The position numbers and the translations under genes were made by a program. Under the pieces are notes generated by a model that made no database searches, was not told where the DNA came from, and saw only the letters and a program-made list of their open reading frames with translations. This document shows, piece by piece, positions 45,299 to 55,148 of a stretch of DNA of 64,000 nt. The stretch covers positions 1,275,721 to 1,339,720 of the forward strand of contig NZ_CP067976.1 in NCBI RefSeq assembly GCF_018141665.1, in the 5' to 3' direction. Numbering within the stretch: the stretch's first letter is position 1; the number at the start of each line of letters is the position of its first letter. The stretch comes from Wolbachia endosymbiont of Spodoptera picta (GTDB taxonomy: Bacteria > Pseudomonadota > Alphaproteobacteria > Rickettsiales > Anaplasmataceae).

Positions 45299-47794
45299 AT
45301 GCAGAGCTTATCTGATGAGGATCTTGCTAGTAAAACTGCGGAATTAAAACAAGAACTGAAAAATGGAAAAACACTAAATGACCTTCTCGTACCTGCATTT
45401 GCGGTTGTACGAGAAGCATCACGAAGATTCCTTAACATGAGGCATTTCGACGTTCAGCTAATTGGTGGCATGGTTCTCCATAATGGCATGATATCAGAAA
45501 TGAAAACAGGAGAAGGAAAGACACTAGTCGCAACTTTAGCTGCATACCTAAATTCTTTAGAAGGAAAAGGTGTGCACGTCGTAACTGTTAACGATTATCT
45601 TGCAAAACGAGATACAGAGTGGATGAGTAAATTATATAATTCTCTTGGAGTTTCTGTTGCATTTATTACAAATAATTTGAAAGACGACGAGAGAAAAAAG
45701 GCTTATAGCGCAGATATAGTATACTCAACAAATAATGAACTTGCCTTTGATTATCTACGAGATAATATGAAATTTTCTCAAGAAGATATGGTTCAGAGAG
45801 GATTCAATTATGCAATAGTAGACGAAGTAGACTCCATACTGATTGATGAAGCGCGTACTCCGCTCATTATTTCTGGCCCACTTGAGGAAAATAATCAGAT
45901 ATATAAGCATATCAATAAAATAGTAATCAAATTAGTTGATTCTGACTATGAAGTCGATGAAAAGAGTAGAGCAGTGTTCCTCACTGAAAATGGCATTTCA
46001 CGAGTGGAGGAATTACTAAAATCGTATAACCTCATTCCTGGAAATTCCTCGCTCTATGATACTAGCAATATTATACTGACTCATTATATAGATCAAGCAC
46101 TTCGTGCACATAAGCTGTTTACTGCTGATAAAGATTATATAGTGAAAAACGGTAAGGTGGTAATTATTGATGAGTTTACTGGGCGCATGATGGAAGGTAG
46201 GAGATATTCTGATGGTCTTCACCAGGCACTGGAGGCAAAGGAGAATCTTGAAATTCAGCATGAAAGTCAAACTTTAGCATCAGTCACATTTCAGAACTAC
46301 TTTCGTATGTACAACAAACTTTCTGGTATGACAGGAACAGCAGCAACAGAGGCAGAAGAATTTCGTGATATATATAGATTAAATGTAGTAAAAATTCCAA
46401 CTAATGTGCCTGTTAAAAGAATAGATGTTGATGATGAAATTTATGGCACAGAAAAAGAAAAATTTAGTGCTGTATTGAAGTTTATAGCGGAATGTCACAA
46501 ACGTCTTCAACCAGTGCTTGTTGGCACTGTGAGTATTGAAAATTCTGAAAAACTTTCCGATCTTTTGAAAAGCCATTCCCTTAAGCATTCAGTATTGAAT
46601 GCTCGTTATCATGAACAAGAAGCGTATATAATAGCGCAAGCTGGAATACCAGGCAGCATTACTATAGCAACAAACATGGCAGGACGTGGAACTGATATTC
46701 AGCTTGGTGGAAATGTTGAAATGATTGCAAAAATAGAGCTCGAGAAAATAAAAAATGCTGATGAAAGAGAAAAAAAATATCAAGAAATAGTCGAAAGAGT
46801 AAAAAAAGATAAGGAAATTGCTATAAAAGCTGGTGGCTTATGTGTTATTGGAACCGAAAGGCATGAAAGCAGGAGAATAGATGATCAATTACGTGGACGT
46901 TCTGGCCGCCAAGGTGACCCTGGACTTTCTAAGTTCTTTCTATCACTTGAAGATGATTTAATGAGGATATTTGGTTCTGATAGAATGAGGAATTTTTTGC
47001 AAAAAGTGGGACTAAAGAACAACGAGGCTATTCATCATCCATGGATTAATAAAGCACTTGAAAAAGCACAGAAGAAAGTTGAAGTTAGAAATTATGATGT
47101 GCGGAAGTCTTTGCTAAAGTTTGATGATGTAATCAACAATCAACGTAAAGTTATTTTTAAGCAGAGAAATCATATTTTAAACAATGAAATCAATGATTTA
47201 GTTGAAGTATATAGTGAAGTAAATGAGGATATAATAGAAGGTATAGTACAAAGTGGTTATTACGAAGATTATGTTGAAGATATTGCAAAAGAATTCCACA
47301 TAAGATACGGGATAACGCTTAATCTAGCAGAGTTTTTGAATAAACAAGAAGCCTTGGATTATATAAATGACAAGATACAAGAATTTTTTACTGAGAAAGA
47401 AAAATATTTCAATAGTCAACAAACTACAGATTTGTGGAATACGATAGTGAAACAAGTGATGATCATGACACTTGATCATTTATGGAGGGAGAACCTTTCG
47501 GTCTTAGAGAGCCTAAGACAAAGCATAAATTTGCGTGCCATGGGGCAAAAAGACCCACTGAATGAATTTAAATGCGAAGCTTTCTTAATGTTTGAGTCGA
47601 TGCTTGAAAAGTGGAGGGAGCTTACCATTCACCGCCTAGCGCACTTTAAGTTGCTAGACAATCAAGAAATAGGCAATAGGTCACGCTCTACTAAAAATAG
47701 CAGACTTCCAAAAGTTTCAAGAAATGACAAGTGCCCTTGTAACTCTGGAAAAAAATACAAACACTGTCACGGTTCAGTTGCCGTAGTGAATTAG
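45299..47794 (+). CDS. secA: Preprotein translocase ATPase SecA
   Basis: SecA drives Sec-dependent export through SecYEG. Walker A is EMKTGEGKT (about residues 64-72 from this start), Walker B is VDEVDSILIDEARTPL, and TNMAGRGTDIQL is in the second nucleotide domain. The C-terminal zinc site is CPCNSGKKYKHCHG. The ATG at 45299 gives 831 residues, but recognisable SecA sequence extends about 27 codons upstream with no ATG, GTG or TTG in frame before a TAA at 45212. In the alternative frame, TTG 45198 starts MSLFYKK, so a one-base loss in the A-run at 45213-45218 would explain the missing start. Confidence 0.94.
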   Translation: MQSLSDEDLASKTAELKQELKNGKTLNDLLVPAFAVVREASRRFLNMRHFDVQLIGGMVLHNGMISEMKTGEGKTLVATLAAYLNSLEGKGVHVVTVNDYLAKRDTEWMSKLYNSLGVSVAFITNNLKDDERKKAYSADIVYSTNNELAFDYLRDNMKFSQEDMVQRGFNYAIVDEVDSILIDEARTPLIISGPLEENNQIYKHINKIVIKLVDSDYEVDEKSRAVFLTENGISRVEELLKSYNLIPGNSSLYDTSNIILTHYIDQALRAHKLFTADKDYIVKNGKVVIIDEFTGRMMEGRRYSDGLHQALEAKENLEIQHESQTLASVTFQNYFRMYNKLSGMTGTAATEAEEFRDIYRLNVVKIPTNVPVKRIDVDDEIYGTEKEKFSAVLKFIAECHKRLQPVLVGTVSIENSEKLSDLLKSHSLKHSVLNARYHEQEAYIIAQAGIPGSITIATNMAGRGTDIQLGGNVEMIAKIELEKIKNADEREKKYQEIVERVKKDKEIAIKAGGLCVIGTERHESRRIDDQLRGRSGRQGDPGLSKFFLSLEDDLMRIFGSDRMRNFLQKVGLKNNEAIHHPWINKALEKAQKKVEVRNYDVRKSLLKFDDVINNQRKVIFKQRNHILNNEINDLVEVYSEVNEDIIEGIVQSGYYEDYVEDIAKEFHIRYGITLNLAEFLNKQEALDYINDKIQEFFTEKEKYFNSQQTTDLWNTIVKQVMIMTLDHLWRENLSVLESLRQSINLRAMGQKDPLNEFKCEAFLMFESMLEKWRELTIHRLAHFKLLDNQEIGNRSRSTKNSRLPKVSRNDKCPCNSGKKYKHCHGSVAVVN

Positions 47795-48014
47795 TTGTTG
47801 CAAGCACATTATAGCTGCTATAGCTAACCGAAGTAAGATCTGCTCGAGCACTCTGAAAGACAAAATCAATAGCCGAATTAATATTGGGCCAAAAGGTTTG
47901 TAGAGGCTTTCTTATGGCGTGCTTGATCAGAACTTCTCAATCGGATTTAAATCTCACTTTTACCCACAAATAAAAAAGTGAGTAAAATGGATACCAAATA
48001 AATTTGGGATTAAA

Positions 48015-48688
48015 ATGAGTGAAGTAAGTACAAATGTGCAATATACTGATGGCTTAGGGGATAAATGGCTGGAAAGAGAGTTAAAACACGTTAATTTAGG
48101 AGATACAAGACTTAATAAGAGACTTATTAAAACAGGCTATTGTATAGAGGGTAAGGCGTCTGGATCAATTAATCAAAGCTGTAGTGGATGGAAAGAAGCT
48201 AAGGGTGCATACAGATTATTTAGCAATGAAAAGCTTAAGGATAAGGAAATTTATTCTTCCCATTACAAAGAAACTATGGAGAGAATGAAAGGAAATCAGT
48301 TTGTTTTTTCAGTTCAAGATACAAGTTATTTGGATTTTGACTCTCATATAAAAACCAAGAGGCTAGGTAGTATTTCTAAAGCTTATACGAAGCATAAAAT
48401 GGGTTTACTGTTGCACAGTGCCTTAATAGTCAGCAAAGACGGATTACCTTTAGGTCTATCTCTCAACAATGTTGGGCACGTTCTATTAGGGAAAAAGAAA
48501 CGGCACAAGAAAAAGCAAACAGGAAATACCGTACCTCCATAGAAGAAAAAGAAAGTTATAAGTGGATAACAGCTCTCAAAGAAAGCATAAACAACCTTCC
48601 TGCAAATGTACAACTTGTTACCCTTGGTGATAGAGAGGCAGATATCTTCAAATTTTTATGGATCACTGAGACATTAGGTAGTTTTTTG
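48015..48688 (+). pseudogene. IS4-type (Tn5-like) transposase, frameshifted and truncated
   Basis: Reads WLERELKHVNLGDTRLNKRL, the N-terminal DNA-binding region of Tn5-like transposases, then FSVQDTSYLDFDS with the first catalytic Asp. A frameshift near 48465 ends the first frame. The second frame continues (SYKWITALKESINNLPANVQ) to LGDREADIFKFL, with the second Asp. IS481 copy 3 cuts it at 48689 and the Glu-containing part is missing. The element is inactive. Confidence 0.85.
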
Positions 48689-49881
48689 TGTAATAGTTTA
48701 GACTTGATCTGACAAGCAAACAAAGTAAGATAAAAATATAAACAAGTTTTAAAGGAGTGTCAGATATGAATACAACACAAGAAAAAATACTAAAACCAAA
48801 GTTGGGATTGCTAGAACTTGCAAAGCAATTAGGAAATGTATCACAGGCGTGTAAAGTAATGGGATATTCAAGGGATACATTTTACCGCTTCAAAGAACTG
48901 TATGAAACAGGAGGAGAAGAGGCTTTACACGAGATAAGCAAAAGCAAGCCATTGTATGCAAATAGAGTGTCGGAGGATATAGAAAAAGCAGTAGTTGAAA
49001 TAGCAATAGAGTTTCCAGCATACGGACAAGAAAGAGCAGCAAACGAACTGAAAAAGAGAGGAATTCTCATCTCTGCAAGTGGAATAAGATCAGTGTGGCA
49101 AAGAAACGATCTTGAAAATTTTAAAAAGAGGTTAAAGGCATTAGAAGCAAAAGTAGCTCAGGATGGTATCATTTTAACAGAAGAACAGATAACAGCTCTA
49201 GAAAAGGCTAAGGAAGAATAAAGAGGCCCATGGAGAAATTGAAACAGAGCATCCAGGATACTTAGGTAGCCAAGACAGTTATTATGTTGGTAATATCAAA
49301 GGTATTGGACGAATTTACCAGCAAACCTTTGTTGATACCTATTCCAGAGTTGCTTTTGCTAAGCTTTACACAGAAAGGACTGCTATCACAGCTGCAGATC
49401 TTCTTAATGATAGGGTAGTACCGTTCTTTGATGAACAGAAAGTATCATTGCTACGTGTTTTGACGGATCGTGGTACAGAGTATTGTGGCAGACCTGAAAA
49501 TCACGTTTACCAGCTATATTTAGGGGTAGAAAATATTGATCATTCTCGAACCAAAGCTCGTTCTCCACAGACTAATGGCATATGTGAAAGGTTCCATAGA
49601 ACTATGCAAGATGAATGTTACAATATTATCTTTAGAAAGAAAATTTACACCTCTTTGGCAGAACTTCAGTTAGACGTAGACCATTGGGTGCATTCTTACA
49701 ATAGATCTAGACCACATTCAGGTAAATATTGCTATGCCTATGCAAACCTTTTTTGATAGTATGCATATTGCTTATCAGAAAAATATTGATAGCATTAAAC
49801 AGGATGCTGATATCGGTTTTGACTTTGTCAATTCTTCTGTCAGATAATTCATGCCTGTCAGATCAAGTCTAAACTATTACA
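48689..49881 (+). mobile_element. IS481-family insertion sequence, copy 3
   Basis: Same TGTAATAG...CTATTACA ends but 1193 bp, 26 bp longer than copies 1 and 2 and in the opposite orientation. The coding parts are identical to the others, but the last 110 bases differ (for example GACTTTGTCAATTC and TAATTCATGCCTG are only here). It separates an IS4 remnant from an unrelated truncated gene. Confidence 0.9.
48757..49847 (+). pseudogene. IS481 transposase of copy 3, frameshifted
   Basis: Same N-terminal (48757-49221) and integrase-core (49448-49756) pieces as in copies 1 and 2, with the same breaks. After the second break the correct frame can be followed further here (PMQTFFDSMHIAYQKNI to FDFVNSSVR, stop at 49845), so this copy has the most complete 3' end. 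Confidence 0.85.
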
Positions 49882-50784
49882 TTGCCAAATGGTCTAACAA
49901 TAACTTACACGGCACTGGTATCCTGTATATTAGAGAAAAATAGTAAAGCTGTTAGAGGAGTTCTAGAAGCTTCTAAAAAGAATGGTATTTTGAAAGAAAT
50001 TCTCAACCAAAAAGTGAAAGTAAAGAAAGCAGAAGGTCAAGAGATAAGCTATACACTGATTGATTATACTAATAAACAAAATTGTAAAGAAATTGCATTT
50101 ATTCTGAAGGAGTTTGAGGAAGTTCTGAATATAGAAGTTGAAGCTGCAAGTAGTAATGTTGAAACTAGATGTGAGGGTATCAATAAAGACTGTAGAGATC
50201 TTGAAATACACGAAACTATGTTTGCAAATAGTGAAAAAACCCAAAATATTTCAACAGGAAGCAAAGATATTAAGCCCACATGTGAAACCAGTGTAAAAGA
50301 GGAAAACAAAGACGAAGAAAATTCTTTAAATTTTATTACTGATGAGCAAGAAGAAATCGTTAATATATTTGAGAAAGATGCAGAAAATAACACTGAGTGG
50401 CACAGAGAAAATCGTCATACAAATCAACCCATCTGTAAAATCAATAAGAAAGACCAAAATACTTTTACGCAAACTAATATGCAAGAACCAAATAGGTCAT
50501 TTCAAGCTGAACCATATTTTAATATTGGATATGGCATTACTAAAGATGGAAAATCATCAAATCAACCAATTTTAGCTGGAGTTATTGGTGCAGTGTTATT
50601 AGTAAGTGGTATTGTGTTTTATATTATGGAAATACATATACTAGGGATAGTTATTGGAATTGCTGGGTTAGCTTGCGTAAGTTTTGGATTGTGTAGTAAT
50701 TTAGAGCCTAATACCAGGCTTGAAAAAGTAGAGCAGCCTACTATCCACTCTTCAAACCCGATTTCTGGATTAGATTTTAGATAA
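49882..50784 (+). CDS. Truncated accessory protein with C-terminal membrane pair
   Basis: The frame begins exactly at the end of IS481 copy 3 with a TTG, so the real 5' end is missing. The first 75 residues (ALVSCILEKNSKAVRGVLEA) resemble a degenerate ankyrin-type helix pair. A long polar stretch follows, then two hydrophobic segments (about residues 231-276, AGVIGAVLLVSGIVFYIMEI and on) and a short polar tail. Wolbachia has other ankyrin proteins with a C-terminal membrane pair, so a host-interaction protein is plausible but unproven. Whether this remnant is translated is unknown. Confidence 0.5.
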   Translation: MPNGLTITYTALVSCILEKNSKAVRGVLEASKKNGILKEILNQKVKVKKAEGQEISYTLIDYTNKQNCKEIAFILKEFEEVLNIEVEAASSNVETRCEGINKDCRDLEIHETMFANSEKTQNISTGSKDIKPTCETSVKEENKDEENSLNFITDEQEEIVNIFEKDAENNTEWHRENRHTNQPICKINKKDQNTFTQTNMQEPNRSFQAEPYFNIGYGITKDGKSSNQPILAGVIGAVLLVSGIVFYIMEIHILGIVIGIAGLACVSFGLCSNLEPNTRLEKVEQPTIHSSNPISGLDFR

Positions 50785-51025
50785 ATTATTGAAAATCTCG
50801 ATTTTTTTAGCTAAGTCTAATCGAATTTAAAAGATGCTCATTAACTTTTCCATCGTAAATCTCGTAATTATAAGTTATCGATCTCTTTTTAATTATTAAT
50901 ACATAATTCAGGTTTCAGGAGTTATTAATAATTCCACAATAATATCTGCATAAAGTATGCAATAAACTAAGATTTTTAACAACTTATCTAAAATATAATA
51001 GAAAATCTATATTGTAATAAGAAAT

Positions 51026-51058
51026 AAAAGGACATTACTGAATAAGTAACATCCTTTT
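51026..51058 (-). terminator. Hairpin after the 51080-52624 gene
   Basis: AAAAGGACATTACT and AGTAACATCCTTTT (51026-51039 and 51045-51058) pair with two mismatches. Read on the minus strand it lies about 20 bases after the stop and ends in T bases, as expected for a rho-independent terminator. Confidence 0.6.
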
Positions 51059-51079
51059 GAAGAAGGTGAGCTGTTTTGT

Positions 51080-52624
51080 TTATCTTGATGTTTGCAAAGA
51101 TTGTGTCACCTGAATTGGCTCTTGACCAGACATGAATGTAGAAGGCTGTTGTTCACCTATTTTTTCCTGCGAATTTACTTTTCTCAATTGTGACCTAGTT
51201 TTAATTAAGTTGTCCGAAGAAATAATCATCCTCTCTGGTGTAGAAGGAATAGATGTACCTTTTCCACTATCAGAACCACCAAGGTAACTGAAAGAACTGC
51301 TTTTAGACTCAATACTGCCATCCATACTACTACTAAAACTTGAATGGATATTATTAGAAGCTAAACTACTAACAGAATTACTGCGAGTTGGAGTTCTATT
51401 AGATAAAATATCTAGATTTCGTTTGACAGTGGGATGATTGAAAACATCTTCACTCAGAGAATTTTGTGAAAATGAATTTATAACCTCATTCAAATTAGTC
51501 AGTGAAGCACTTATATTTGGTACTTTTGGAGTTAATACCTTAGTAAGGTTACCAGTGCTATTACGTCGCGTTGTTCCTATTTTACCTCCTATTGTTGCAG
51601 TTGGTGTTTCACCTTGATACTTCACATTACTTACTTTTTTGCTTTTACTACACTTACTTGCTGCCTTATTAAGGTTCTCTATAGAGTTAGAAAGTTTATG
51701 CTCTATTTTACATTCTCTAATAATCCTCTCAATTTCATCATGATGTTCAGAGAAAATTTCATAGAGATTGTTATCATTTTGAGCTAACAAATTTTGCAAC
51801 TTTTTAGCATCTAATTTATCGACAAAACTTGCTTGCTGTGTCAATTGATAAACTAATTGGTCCTTTTTGAAACCTTGTGGACCATCAATAGAACCAGCTT
51901 TTTCTGATATTTTTCTGTTTAATTCAGAGAATATTTCCTTAATTAAAGCAGACTTATTTACAGTCTTGTCTTGCAAAATTTCACTAACAAGCATCTCCTT
52001 CACACTGTTGAAATTTTTCGTTTTTTCTTCTGTTTTTAAAACAACAGTTTGACTCTGTAAGTCTATTGAATATGGAATGCTATCCAAATTAGATATACTT
52101 GAACCCACATTACCCAATTTACTTCCCACTTTTTTAAGTGTATCACTTGTGCCCTCCCTTGTTTTCTGTGCTACAGAACTTCCAGCTTCTTTTAATGAAT
52201 CTCTAGCATTTATAAAGCCTTTTTTTATTGTGCCTGCAGTATATTGTGCTCCTTCAACAGTTTTTTCAGCTGACCATTTGAGTCCTTTATATCCAGATTG
52301 AACTGATTTTACAGCTACTTTTACAGCGAAATATAAAGTAAGACCAACTATAGCACCTGGTATAGCAAGTGTTACACCAACTGCTAAAAGTGGTAATAAT
52401 GCTGTAAATAACCCACTTGCTGTACCTACTACAAGAGCCTGATCTCCTTGTTTCATTCGAGAGAATTCTGTATCTCCTTTTAACAGGTCAGTGATTCTTT
52501 CCTTTAGCTTTTTGTGATTATTAACACTCTTCATATTCGATAGATCTTCAGTAAATTTCTTAAAATCAAGATCATTTTCTTGTTGAGTTACAAGAGAATA
52601 TGAATTTGTTTCATTAGGTAACAT
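51080..52624 (-). CDS. Large accessory protein, membrane hairpin plus Ser-rich tail
   Basis: The function is not recognised. ATG 52624 is preferred over the GTG at 52636, which overlaps its ribosome-binding site. Of 514 residues, the first 65 are polar, then comes a hydrophobic stretch (about residues 65-105, TASGLFTALLPLLAVGVTLA and on) that could form a membrane hairpin. A region of amphipathic repeats follows (KSVQSGYKGLKWSAEKTVEG), then a helical middle, and finally about 150 residues very rich in Ser, Thr and Asn. The Ser-rich disordered end, lack of enzyme motifs and prophage-like surroundings fit a secreted effector, which is inference. Confidence 0.6.
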   Translation of the reverse strand: MLPNETNSYSLVTQQENDLDFKKFTEDLSNMKSVNNHKKLKERITDLLKGDTEFSRMKQGDQALVVGTASGLFTALLPLLAVGVTLAIPGAIVGLTLYFAVKVAVKSVQSGYKGLKWSAEKTVEGAQYTAGTIKKGFINARDSLKEAGSSVAQKTREGTSDTLKKVGSKLGNVGSSISNLDSIPYSIDLQSQTVVLKTEEKTKNFNSVKEMLVSEILQDKTVNKSALIKEIFSELNRKISEKAGSIDGPQGFKKDQLVYQLTQQASFVDKLDAKKLQNLLAQNDNNLYEIFSEHHDEIERIIRECKIEHKLSNSIENLNKAASKCSKSKKVSNVKYQGETPTATIGGKIGTTRRNSTGNLTKVLTPKVPNISASLTNLNEVINSFSQNSLSEDVFNHPTVKRNLDILSNRTPTRSNSVSSLASNNIHSSFSSSMDGSIESKSSSFSYLGGSDSGKGTSIPSTPERMIISSDNLIKTRSQLRKVNSQEKIGEQQPSTFMSGQEPIQVTQSLQTSR

Positions 52625-52946
52625 TTTTAACCTCACTATTAATTCAATATATTATATTTTATATATGTCATCATTAAATTAGTGTTAACTTGATTACTAA
52701 TATTGGTATAGCTTAAAATAATTTAGCTGGACATGATTTTATAGAGACTCAAATTTACGATTAGAGCCTAGAGTATAGTAATTATAAATGACTCAAGAGA
52801 CTTTGTTCAGCCAAAATAATTAGATTCAAACTGATAAGGCTGTATATAGAATATCAGAGGATTATCCTGATAATAGTGTTAAATCAAGATTGGAATATAC
52901 GAGTAATTATGCTATTTATTAGGAATGATTTTGTTAAAAAGTAATT
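52625..52946. other. Divergent intergenic region
   Basis: No gene is recognised between the two divergent genes. The region is AT-rich and must hold both promoters. No clear repeat was seen. Confidence 0.35.
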
Positions 52947-53603
52947 GTGCAAAAAAGTGAGAATTTGACTGAAGATAAAAAATTAGCATCTGATATTCTA
53001 CAAGAGGTTGCAGATGCTGGTAATACTAATAGTGACAAAGTGACGTTGTTTGAAATTGAAACATCTCTACAAGAACGTGGTTTTGGTATTTTAATAATTA
53101 TTTTCTCCTTGCCACTATCTGTACCTATACCAGTTCCACCTGGCTATACAACTATACTTTCCATACCTTTAATCTTATTTTCACTGCAGCTTCTGCTTGG
53201 GTTTCATTTTCCTTGGATGCTAAATTGGTTGGAAAGCAAATCCTTTAAACGTTCAACACTAGACCTTGTGGTCAAAAAAACTTTACCTGCATTAAAAAAA
53301 ATAGAAAAGTTCATGAAACCAAGAATGTCCTTTATCTTCCTAGAGCCAGGTGAAAAGATTTTGGCATTTATAATGTTAGTTTGTGCGTTGGTGATAGCCA
53401 ATCCGTTTCCGTTAACTCACTTTATTCCAGCAATCGGTACAACTCTTATTTCACTTGGTATTATGAGTAAGGATGGGCTTGTCTCGATACTTGGAGTGTT
53501 GGTATCTTTATGTGGAATATTATTTGCTCTTATTGTAATGGTTAAAGGACCACAGCTTATAATTAGTACGTTTTCTTTTCTCAAAAGTTGTGTATATGGT
53601 TAA
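52947..53603 (+). CDS. ExoD-family membrane protein
   Basis: The ExoD family is named after a rhizobial protein needed for exopolysaccharide production and alkali tolerance; its biochemical role is not established. The 218-residue protein has the family arrangement: a short cytoplasmic start, ERGFGILIIIFSLPLSVPIP (about residues 49-68), PPGYTTILSIPLILFSLQLLL, then three or four more hydrophobic segments. The start is a GTG. It stands alone between an effector-like gene and an IS5 remnant. Confidence 0.8.
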   Translation: MQKSENLTEDKKLASDILQEVADAGNTNSDKVTLFEIETSLQERGFGILIIIFSLPLSVPIPVPPGYTTILSIPLILFSLQLLLGFHFPWMLNWLESKSFKRSTLDLVVKKTLPALKKIEKFMKPRMSFIFLEPGEKILAFIMLVCALVIANPFPLTHFIPAIGTTLISLGIMSKDGLVSILGVLVSLCGILFALIVMVKGPQLIISTFSFLKSCVYG

Positions 53604-53636
53604 TTTTTAACTGTGAGAACCTATTTTGAAAGTGAA

Positions 53637-54132
53637 TAAAGAAGGGAATAAGATGAGGTAAGCAAAAAATAGGAGGGTAACAAGCGATATAAGTGACAAA
53701 GAATGAGAGCCAAGTGTTGCACAAGGAGCGATAGGTCGGCTAAGAAAGCACAATATCAGAATAATTATCAATACAATAAGGTATATAATGAGAGGTGGTT
53801 GCCAGTGGAGCAAAAGATTTTCCGCATGGAAAACAGTGTACGACTATTTTCTCAGGTAGTGGCAAATTGGAAAAAATACATGATATGCTAGTAAAAGAGG
53901 TAAGAAAAATGGTTGGCAAAAATGAAACACCATCAGTAGGAATAATTGATAGTCAATCAGTGAAGACTACTCAAAAAGGGGATCTATAGCTGGCAAGAAA
54001 ATAAAGGGTAGAGAACGTCATATTGTTGTAGACACAGTAGGCCTAGTTATTATGGCAGATGTTCACAGTGCAAGCGTTCAAGATCGTCATGTTGCTCTAG
54101 ATCTTTTTATTCGAGCTAAAGTAAAGCCTTAA
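53637..54132 (+). mobile_element. Decayed IS5-family transposase (second type)
   Basis: In several frames the sequence reads NTIRYIMRGGCQW, then FSAWKTVYDYFLRW, then VRKMVGKNETPSVGIIDSQSVKTTQKG and GKKIKGRERHIVVDTVGLV. These are successive parts of one IS5-type transposase of the IS427-like group, with the catalytic IIDSQSVK and HIVVDT motifs. At least three frameshifts and a missing end make it inactive. It is a different element from the IS5 remnant at 6045. Confidence 0.82.
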
Positions 54133-54358
54133 AAGATAACTATATCATAAGGATTATTAATATTACCATAATAATATCTGCCATATATAATGAAAATTAA
54201 CCTTGTTCATAGAAACTAAAACAAAATGAAGAATGTTTCTAAAATATTCCATATACCTTCACACTATAGTGTAATACATCTAAGTTACTACTGATCACTT
54301 GCAAAAAATATTTAAGTGTAATATACTCAAAGTACTATGTATTTGTGTGGGGGCAAAA

Positions 54359-55143
54359 ATGAATCAACATTTAAAATTAACTGATCAAGAATTTAACAAT
54401 AATACCGAGCTATTTAGTTTATTAGAACTAAAAGCTGTACAGGTTGTAGGCAAGAATTATCAGGAGATTAGTAGAATTTTAAAGAAACAATATATATAAG
54501 CTAGTGCTTGTAAATCACCCTGATAAAGGTGGAGATAAAAATAGATTTAATCAAATTTATAATGCTTATCAAGGACTAAAAAAATACATTGAACCCTGAA
54601 AGTACTAAAGGTCCAATCTCACAAGTAGATGCAAGAGTGGATGTAAATGGTACGATAATGTTACTTGATGTGCTTGTAAGAAAGTTAACTGGTAAACAAT
54701 ATATATTCGCAGTAGATCAATCTATACCTTTATTAGAGGCGAGAAGTTATGCACTAAATATTACAAATAGATTTGAGAAAGTGTTAAATAAAACTGCTAT
54801 TAAATCAGGAATATCACTAACAAATCTAAACTTTGATCCTGTGGCAGTGCAATCAGCTATAATTGGAAAAATAATAAATGGAAAATTTTCTGAAATAGCA
54901 AAAACCTTATATTCATTTGCAAAAGAAGCATGTCCAGAATTTAAACAAACTGATAAGTTTCTAGATCATTTGAAAAGCTCTTTAAAAGAGGAAAAAGAAA
55001 CAGTCATGCTACAACAGAAAGTAAAAAAGCCTTCTAAAGACTTGAGTCAGGAAGTTTCAAGGAAAGTAGAGTTATCTGAAAAGCCGAATACATTCTTAAA
55101 TGGCACATCAGTAGTTAGAGGAATAAGCAGAGCGATAAATTGA
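54359..55143 (+). pseudogene. J-domain protein, frameshifted
   Basis: From ATG 54359 the frame reads MNQHLKLTDQEFNNNTELFS and stops after KKQYI at 54499. One base over it continues YKLVLVNHPDKGGDKNRFNQ and IYNAYQGLKKYIEP to a stop at 54598, giving the HPDKGG motif of a J domain. A third frame (54589-55143, 184 codons, TTG start) follows with no recognised domain. Together they look like one gene with a J domain in the N-terminal third and two frameshifts. Whether the last part is still made alone is unknown. Confidence 0.65.
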
Positions 55144-55148
55144 GGGAA

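Noticed and set aside
46016..46783. Minus-strand frames within secA
   Set aside because: They lie inside a conserved gene and show no family features.
39343..49881. Target-site duplications for the IS481 copies
   Set aside because: Flanks were compared at all three copies; copy 1 restores its target gene with no duplicated bases, and copies 2 and 3 have unrelated flanks.
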